Of a DNA stretch of 41,477 nt, positions 34,479 to 39,159 are shown in pieces (position 1 is the first letter of the stretch; the number at the start of each line of letters is the position of its first letter). The DNA lies in assembly GCA_024683975.1 (NCBI GenBank), contig JAIKXR010000021.1, forward strand, positions 1-41,477, in the 5' to 3' direction. This DNA comes from Paludibacteraceae bacterium. Lineage in GTDB: Bacteria > Bacteroidota > Bacteroidia > Bacteroidales > Paludibacteraceae. The notes below the pieces were generated by a model that had not been told where the DNA came from, did not search any database, and was given only the letters and a program-made list of their open reading frames with translations. Made by a program: the position numbers and the translations under genes.

Positions 34479-36023
34479 TTACAGGTCAACAGGTTCTATT
34501 TTAAGTTCCTTGAAGAACTCTATATAAGCGTTTATCAGCGACTCCGTTGCGTCAAGCAAATCGCCGTATGAACGACGCGTAAAGTACTGATCAAACTGCA
34601 TAGTCACCTTATCCTCAATGAAATAGATAGCAGGAACTACCGAATAACTGCCGTCTGTGTCATTTCCGTCCGCAGTCATCACTATCTGTGCCTGCTTGAT
34701 GTCGCTTCCATAATATACGAACATCAGCACATTCTCATTCCAGTTCTCCACTTCCATTTCCGCCGACTCCCTGTCACCGCTGCGGCCTCTGTCCTGAATC
34801 TTTTTCATTCCTGCGTAGTAGGCATCGCCGAGAACCTCTCCTTTGAGGCTCATCTCACCGCCCAACAGCGACAGAAGCACATTGGTCTTACCGGGTTTGA
34901 ACTCGTCTTTGAACTTGTCCATGTATTTTTCCAAGTCCTCTTCCGAACGCAGGTTGTTGTTCGGATCGATAGCAAGCGCGTTAACGCCGGTGTTATCCAA
35001 AGCCAGCTTGCAAATCTGCTTGCCGCCTACCGTCAGTTCGTAGTTGCCTCTTGCCGCATTGCGGGTGATGTTCATGTCGTACTTCTGCACCACGTTGGCA
35101 AGACGCACATTGCCTGCCACCTTGAAGTGATCCTTGCGATTGATGTCAAAGGTCAGCGCCACGTTGATCAACTCAACATTATTATCCGTCAAAACAGCCT
35201 CAAAACTTGAAGGAAGATGCATCACAACAGGTTGCATTGTGTACGGGTAGGACACATGCACATAGTAGTGAGTACCGCCGAAAGTCGCCGTAAAATAGTC
35301 ATCACTCTCGAAGTTGTCGTCGCGGTTGTCAAGCAACTGCTGATAGTAGCTGGTGGATATCTCCTCACCCTCTATAAACCTGCCGGACTTCTCATCCCAG
35401 TAGTCAACCGTATAGATACGTTTGGTAGTATTGTAGTCATAGACTTTCACTGTATCGATTACCGAATAAGCGTCTCCGCCCGCTTTGAACGTTATCACCA
35501 CATTGTCACCCTTACCGTCCTGGCAACGGAAAACCGCCGCATTGGCATTTTCAGCCGTGAAACGCCACTTCTTGCTGCTGTCAACAAACTCATACTCCCC
35601 GAAGAAATCCTTTGCATACCAGTTGTCAGGTTTGACTATGTCCATAAAATCCATCGGAGCATAATACGCGTTCACCGCCAAACGGCGCAATGCCGCCATC
35701 TGTTCTTTCTTTCCCTGATAGGAAGCGTGACCCGAACCGGCACTGTCCAATACGGCTGACCAGTTGGCATCCTCAAATATCGACACCAGATAGTCGGTCA
35801 ACACAATCAGGTCTTTCTGCTCCTGCGTCTTGAAGCAACCTAACATCTGCTCTCCCAACTGGTTGAGTTTCTTCACTTGCTCATCGCCCGTCAAACGGTC
35901 TTGAGCACCCTGTGACGTTGTTGGTAAATCCGTGTTCTTCGAATTGTCCTTCTTCTTGCAAGAAGACACGCCAAGCATCGTTGCCACTAACACAACCAAT
36001 GCAAATAGTAAATGTTTACGCAT
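34479..36023 (-). CDS. Large lipoprotein of unknown function, partner of the TonB receptor
   Basis: 514 residues. N-terminal helix followed by VSSC, lipidation at Cys22, then a Lys/Asp/Asn-rich linker (CKKKDNSKN). I do not recognise the body. It is soluble, mixed alpha/beta, with Asp/Tyr-rich strands and no transmembrane segments. Placed first in the operon, with its own promoter and only 3 bp before the TonB-dependent receptor, it is probably a surface or periplasmic ligand-binding partner, by analogy with SusD-like arrangements. It does not look like a SusD tetratricopeptide protein. Similarity searches on the body would decide. Confidence 0.75.
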   Translation of the reverse strand: MRKHLLFALVVLVATMLGVSSCKKKDNSKNTDLPTTSQGAQDRLTGDEQVKKLNQLGEQMLGCFKTQEQKDLIVLTDYLVSIFEDANWSAVLDSAGSGHASYQGKKEQMAALRRLAVNAYYAPMDFMDIVKPDNWYAKDFFGEYEFVDSSKKWRFTAENANAAVFRCQDGKGDNVVITFKAGGDAYSVIDTVKVYDYNTTKRIYTVDYWDEKSGRFIEGEEISTSYYQQLLDNRDDNFESDDYFTATFGGTHYYVHVSYPYTMQPVVMHLPSSFEAVLTDNNVELINVALTFDINRKDHFKVAGNVRLANVVQKYDMNITRNAARGNYELTVGGKQICKLALDNTGVNALAIDPNNNLRSEEDLEKYMDKFKDEFKPGKTNVLLSLLGGEMSLKGEVLGDAYYAGMKKIQDRGRSGDRESAEMEVENWNENVLMFVYYGSDIKQAQIVMTADGNDTDGSYSVVPAIYFIEDKVTMQFDQYFTRRSYGDLLDATESLINAYIEFFKELKIEPVDL

Positions 36024-36125
36024 AACTCTTGTTTTTATTATGTTTGATGATTTTTACACTTATCAATTCTGCCGACTCCGCATCCGCCCCAATCAAAGAC
36101 CCTCTCTTTACTGACAGAGAGCGCG

Positions 36126-36156
36126 CAAAGGTAAAACTATTGTTCCACCCATCCAA
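36126..36156 (-). promoter_or_regulatory. Bacteroidota-type promoter of the lipoprotein/TonB/DUF4249 operon
   Basis: On the minus strand TTG (36154-36156) and TACCTTTG (36126-36133) are 20 bp apart. The leader to the ATG at 36023 would be about 95 nt. Confidence 0.75.
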
Positions 36157-36287
36157 AAATTTTCGCAAATTACTACCACAAACTCAACAGAATACAGAGA
36201 AAATCCAGGTGTTTCCGCCAAGTTTGCCATATTTGATAAAATTTTGCATTTTATCAACTTGCTGAATATTTGCGGTTTGTAAATTTT

Positions 36288-36342
36288 AGGTTATGCGAAG
36301 GTTATGTAAAGGTTATGTAAAGGTTATGTAAAGGTTATGTAA
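36288..36342. repeat. 11-bp tandem repeat array, 5 copies
   Basis: Five abutting copies of AGGTTATGTAA, the first with GCGA instead of GTAA. The unit length, 11 bp, is the same as in the array at 21-97, but the sequence differs. It lies upstream of the lipoprotein/TonB operon promoter in a 1.1 kb AT-rich gap. Confidence 0.9.
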
Positions 36343-36419
36343 TTAACCGAAAATGAGCCTGAACAAGTCCGACAAAAATACCATAAAAAATGTGCAGTAC
36401 TTCCATTTATGCTTAATCC

Positions 36420-36494
36420 ATTAAGCAATTTTACCGCTTATTTGCTTATCGTATTAAGCAATTTTTATTAAAAAATACTTGTTTCATTAAGCAA
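36420..36494. repeat. Three ATTAAGCAA boxes at exact 33-bp spacing
   Basis: ATTAAGCAA occurs at 36420-36428, 36453-36461 and 36486-36494, each 33 bp from the next. The first is the right half of a palindrome TGCTTAAT-CC-ATTAAGCA (36410-36427). Regular spacing near three helical turns suggests protein-binding sites on one DNA face or remnants of a 33-bp tandem repeat of which only the 9-mer persists. Confidence 0.7.
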
Positions 36495-36627
36495 AATGCT
36501 GTACTTCAGCAGCGTCGCTTGTAGTGCGGCCGTCCTCGTCCGCATATTCAGCGAAACAAGTTACCACCATCGGGGTTATAAAGTATTCAAGTTTTGCAAT
36601 TTGATGGAAGTCGTGCTGATGACGCAT
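36487..36627 (-). CDS. Possible 46-residue small protein
   Basis: An open frame of 46 codons beginning MRHQHDFHQIAKLEYF and ending AAEVQHFA. It lies in a patch of roughly 50 percent GC inside a much more AT-rich intergenic region, and GGAAG directly precedes the start codon. A TAATTTTG element lies about 20 bp upstream, without a TTG at the proper distance. I do not recognise it. It could be a small gene, a decayed fragment, or chance. Confidence 0.25.
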   Translation of the reverse strand: MRHQHDFHQIAKLEYFITPMVVTCFAEYADEDGRTTSDAAEVQHFA

Positions 36628-36822
36628 CTTCCTTTTGGCCCAAAATTATCAAAATGATTCAAAAAATTATCTCTCTCCTTTTTGTTCACTCATTAGTCAT
36701 CAACCCAAAACCGTCCGTTTTTTGGGTAATCAAAACGCTCATAAAAAAGGGCAATAAAGTACCATATCGTAAGGCAAAATGCCGCAAACTGTTAAAAAAA
36801 CACAAAAAATATGGCAAAAAAT

Positions 36823-36852
36823 TTGTCTGATGAAAAAAGTCGTCTATCTTTG
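36823..36852 (+). promoter_or_regulatory. Bacteroidota-type promoter upstream of the peptide/BspA unit
   Basis: TTG (36823-36825) and TATCTTTG (36845-36852) are 19 bp apart. Transcription would start near 36859, about 290 nt ahead of the peptide gene at 37151, so it drives either a long leader or a short separate RNA. Confidence 0.75.
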
Positions 36853-36870
36853 CGGCGTTGTCATAACACT

Positions 36871-36925
36871 ATGACCAAAAAAACGGACGTTAAAACGGAA
36901 GTCTGACCATACGCTGAATCAGACT
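36871..36925 (+). promoter_or_regulatory. Possible leader ORF with stem-loop
   Basis: About 12 nt after the predicted transcription start lies an 11-codon ORF, MTKKTDVKTEV, stop at 36904-36906. The stop codon lies inside the 5' arm of AGTCTGA (36900-36906) / TCAGACT (36919-36925), a 7-bp stem followed by GGTTTTCC. This layout resembles a translated attenuator leader, but the T-run is weak and the ORF is tiny. Confidence 0.3.
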
Positions 36926-36949
36926 GGTTTTCCGACAGTTAGATTTTGA

Positions 36950-36981
36950 TTGACAGTTGACAATGGATAATTGACAGTTGA
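36950..36981. repeat. TTGACAGTTGA direct repeat, 21-bp period
   Basis: TTGACAGTTGA occurs at 36950-36960 and 36971-36981, with similar ATAATTG sequences next to each. It lies in the long leader region between the promoter at 36823 and the peptide gene. Confidence 0.7.
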
Positions 36982-37025
36982 TAATTGGTTAAACTTTCCT
37001 ACATCTGAATATCAATAATTTATGA

Positions 37026-37033
37026 TAACTTTG
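37026..37033 (+). promoter_or_regulatory. Possible second promoter (-7 element only)
   Basis: TAACTTTG fits the TAnnTTTG -7 consensus and lies about 118 bp before the peptide gene start. There is no TTG at 19-20 bp upstream; CTG at 37005-37007 is 18 bp away. Weak evidence. Confidence 0.3.
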
Positions 37034-37150
37034 TGATAATTTATGTTTAGAATGTAACACAAATTGCCGAAAATCACCCACAAATTGTTCAAAAATACAT
37101 TTATTACGAATAATATAACTCACATTACTAACTTTATAAACCAAAAGCTT

Positions 37151-37294
37151 ATGAAAAAAACGTATTGCTTGCCCACAACGGACATCATTCAGTATGTCGC
37201 GATGGAGCGCATTATGGACGCCACCATCATCAACAGTTCGGATGTTCCCATCCAACCTGCTGATCCAGACGATCCAGGAGCCTTAATGCAGTAA
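37151..37294 (+). CDS. 47-residue peptide of unknown function
   Basis: The sequence runs MKKTYCLPTTDIIQYVAMER, then IMDATIINSSDVPIQPADPD, then DPGALMQ. The first ATG compatible with the lead (37151) follows an AT-rich upstream; the frame extends further but has a non-protein-like N-terminus. It has no signal peptide or membrane helix. A basic start with a Y-x-x-P-T-T pattern, a Met/Ala-rich middle and a Pro/Asp-rich tail recall short uncharacterised peptides I associate with Bacteroidales, but I cannot name a family. The stop is 5 bp from the start of a BspA-like protein gene, so the two are very probably co-translated. A role as leader, secreted signal or partner of the LRR protein is speculative. 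Confidence 0.65.
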   Translation: MKKTYCLPTTDIIQYVAMERIMDATIINSSDVPIQPADPDDPGALMQ

Positions 37295-37299
37295 ACCCC

Positions 37300-38154
37300 A
37301 TGCGCCGCACACAGTTGTTTATATTCGCTCTGCTTGCGTTGGTGCCGTACCTCTCGGCGCAGACGTTCACGTGCGATGTGGACCAGCTCTGGTACAGTTG
37401 CGACCCAGTTACCCGCGAAGCGACGGTGATCGCCTGCAAGAACGCGCAGACCGACTACGTCTATGAGCAGGCGAACATCTATGTCCCCGCCACCATCACC
37501 GTCGGCGGAGCCAGTTTCGGCGGCGGCAGCGGCTCGGAGAGCGAGAACGTCTATACCGTAACGGAGATAGGCGAAAGCGCTTTTGAGGGTTCATGGATAC
37601 AGACGCTATCGTTTGACCCAGAGAGCAAAGTGCGTGTTATCCGTCGCAGAGGACTGTACGGAGTAGGCATCAAGACACTTGATTTGCCCGCCTCGATGCG
37701 CGTCATCGAGGAGCAGGGACTGTGCATCCGCTCGTCGCAGAAAACCAAGTCGTTCATCTCCACGCTCGTCCTGCCTGCTGGGCTTGACAGTCTCGGTTTG
37801 AGTGCGATTGTACTGAACAAGCTTCAGAAACTCCGCTTCCTCGGTATGACTCCTCCCAAGTGCGCTATAGCAGAAGGAGATGCCCGTAATCCGTGGACAT
37901 CCGCTGGCGTTGTTACTCCCGCCGATATAGTAGTGGAGTACCCGGAGGGTTGTCTTGATAATTATAAGGAACGCGCGGGCATAGGCGACTACTTTACCGC
38001 CTTCTCCGAACCGGAGACACCTACCGGTGTGGAAGAAATAGACACAACGGGAACACGCTCATCCGCCGAGTCCGCCCGCAAAGTGATGCAAGGCGGCAGG
38101 GTAGTGATTATACGCGGCACGCGTAGTTATAACCTCTTCGGTCAGGGACTGTAA
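37300..38154 (+). CDS. BspA-like leucine-rich repeat surface protein
   Basis: 284 residues. A signal peptide (MRRTQLFIFALLALVPYLSA) is followed by a short run of BspA/Treponema-type leucine-rich repeats: TEIGESAFEGSWIQTLSF, VIRRRGLYGVGIKTLDLPAS, VLPAGLDSLGLSAIVLNKLQ. A segment typical of the end of such repeats follows (RFLGMTPPKCAIAEGDARNP, IVVEYPEGCLDNYKE). The C-terminus, GGRVVIIRGTRSYNLFGQGL, resembles the ending of the M6 protease in this window and may be a sorting or anchoring tail. BspA-like proteins bind host proteins such as fibronectin in oral Bacteroidales; whether this one does is unknown. Its sequence is more GC-rich than the region upstream. Confidence 0.85.
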   Translation: MRRTQLFIFALLALVPYLSAQTFTCDVDQLWYSCDPVTREATVIACKNAQTDYVYEQANIYVPATITVGGASFGGGSGSESENVYTVTEIGESAFEGSWIQTLSFDPESKVRVIRRRGLYGVGIKTLDLPASMRVIEEQGLCIRSSQKTKSFISTLVLPAGLDSLGLSAIVLNKLQKLRFLGMTPPKCAIAEGDARNPWTSAGVVTPADIVVEYPEGCLDNYKERAGIGDYFTAFSEPETPTGVEEIDTTGTRSSAESARKVMQGGRVVIIRGTRSYNLFGQGL

Positions 38155-38159
38155 AGTCC

Positions 38160-38199
38160 GCAGCAGTAATGCTGCGTGATAGCACAAGCGAGTGCTATC
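38160..38199 (+). terminator. Two adjacent hairpins after the BspA-like gene
   Basis: GCAGCA-GTAA-TGCTGC (38160-38175, GNRA-type loop) and GATAGCAC-AAGCGA-GTGCTATC (38178-38199) are both perfect stems starting 5 bp past the stop codon. No T-run follows on the plus strand, so they may mark the 3' end through processing or protection rather than act as a classical terminator. Confidence 0.5.
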
Positions 38200-38279
38200 A
38201 AAAAATGCTCTTTGACGTATTGATATTACCGCAAAAGGTAACTGGACATTCTATAAATTACTGTTTTTTCAGCGAAAAT

Positions 38280-38310
38280 TTGTCAGTTTAGTGAAAAGGC
38301 AGTACTTTTG
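38280..38310 (+). promoter_or_regulatory. Bacteroidota-type promoter of the HEPN/MNT pair
   Basis: TTG (38280-38282) and TACTTTTG (38303-38310) are 20 bp apart. The -7 element ends 27 bp before the HEPN start codon, so the leader is very short. Confidence 0.75.
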
Positions 38311-38337
38311 CACCGCAAAGAAACAAAATCTCTATAT

Positions 38338-38721
38338 ATGGATAAAGTCAAATATTGGTTGGACATAGCAGATTACGACTATGATACGGCTTCAGATTTA
38401 ATGAAGTCACATCGTTGGTTGTATGTGGCATTTATGTGTCACCAAGCTTTGGAGAAGACGATAAAGGCATATTATACGAAGTGTTTGCCGGACGACCCTC
38501 CATATATTCACAATCTGACCCGTTTAGCTGAGAAATCGGGTTTGAGTGTTTTAATGTCAGAGGAGCAGCATGACTTTCTTGATGCTATGACTCCATTAAA
38601 TATAGAGGCTCGGTATCCTGATTATAAGTCTTTATTGGCTTCCAGTCTGAATAAAGAAGTATGTGATAAGATAATGTCTCAAACCCAACAAATGAGAGAA
38701 TGGATAAAGAGCAAGTTATAG
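38338..38721 (+). CDS. HEPN domain protein
   Basis: 127 residues from ATG at 38338; the longer frame from 38308 begins with a TTG inside the promoter -7 element and is rejected. It is an all-helical HEPN protein of the PF05168 type: YWLDIADYDYDTASDLM, the family helix AFMCHQALEKTIKAYY, IHNLTRLAE, and ARYPDYKSLL. HEPN proteins in pairs with MNT nucleotidyltransferases form toxin-antitoxin systems in which the HEPN RNase is silenced by AMPylation. The usual RNase signature R-x4-6-H is absent here: no Arg has a His 5-7 residues downstream. So it may be a non-catalytic HEPN or use other residues. The last 22 bp overlap the MNT gene. Confidence 0.88.
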   Translation: MDKVKYWLDIADYDYDTASDLMKSHRWLYVAFMCHQALEKTIKAYYTKCLPDDPPYIHNLTRLAEKSGLSVLMSEEQHDFLDAMTPLNIEARYPDYKSLLASSLNKEVCDKIMSQTQQMREWIKSKL

Positions 38722-38996
38722 ATATAGTCAAGGCATATAAGGCAGCTATCCTGCCGCACTATACTGATGCCCGTATTTATCTGTATGGGTCATACAGCAA
38801 AGGAACTGCTCACAAGGACAGTGATATAGATGTTGCAGTTGTTGTACCGAAGATTAGCGGCAACTGGTTCACGGTTGTTCCTCCTTTATGGAAATATGCC
38901 CGTCAGGTAAACTCAATGATAGAGCCTGTCATTTTAGAAGCCGGTTCTCATTCGCCTTTATATGACGATGTGATGCGAACAGGATTGGCAATATAA
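38700..38996 (+). CDS. MNT-type minimal nucleotidyltransferase
   Basis: 98 residues, the pol-beta superfamily minimal nucleotidyltransferase (MntA-like). The catalytic GSx10DxD motif is intact: Gly30-Ser31, then ten residues, then Asp42-Ile-Asp44 (YGSYSKGTAHKDSDIDVAVV). In characterised MntA-HepT pairs this enzyme adds AMP to the HEPN partner and neutralises it. Here it starts 22 bp inside the HEPN gene, so the two are translationally coupled in the order HEPN then MNT. The third acidic position may be Glu near residue 76 (MIEPVILE), which is less certain. Whether this pair is a toxin-antitoxin module or a housekeeping regulatory pair cannot be decided from sequence. Confidence 0.88.
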   Translation: MDKEQVIDIVKAYKAAILPHYTDARIYLYGSYSKGTAHKDSDIDVAVVVPKISGNWFTVVPPLWKYARQVNSMIEPVILEAGSHSPLYDDVMRTGLAI

Positions 38997-39015
38997 AGAA
39001 AAGGTCATAACAAAG

Positions 39016-39058
39016 AAAGCGGTAATATCAATAGGAAGAAGCGATATTGCCGCTTTTT
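39016..39058 (+). terminator. Terminator of the HEPN/MNT operon
   Basis: Perfect 14-bp stem AAAGCGGTAATATC (39016-39029) / GATATTGCCGCTTT with a T run immediately after. It starts 20 bp past the MNT stop. Strong rho-independent terminator. Confidence 0.9.
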
Positions 39059-39069
39059 GTGTACAATAG

Positions 39070-39093
39070 TTGCTGACAGACAAGTGTCAGCAA
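39070..39093. promoter_or_regulatory. Perfect 9-bp inverted repeat upstream of the last gene
   Basis: TTGCTGACA (39070-39078) and TGTCAGCAA (39085-39093) with a 6-bp spacer, 66 bp before the start codon at 39160. It may be an operator dyad or a leader hairpin. No TTG/TAnnTTTG promoter is clear in this gap. Confidence 0.5.
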
Positions 39094-39159
39094 ACGTGTG
39101 AAAAGAATAACAAAACAACAAACCAAATACAATTATTGTTTAACTAAAACTCAACAATC

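Noticed and set aside
36420..36494. Replication or plasmid iterons
   Set aside because: Only three 9-bp boxes, no replication initiator gene or DnaA-box cluster nearby; kept only as a possible regulator site.
36594..36830. 78-codon plus-strand frame in the AT-rich gap
   Set aside because: Starts with TTG, is extremely Lys/Ile-rich because of base composition, and its last codons run into the predicted promoter at 36823.
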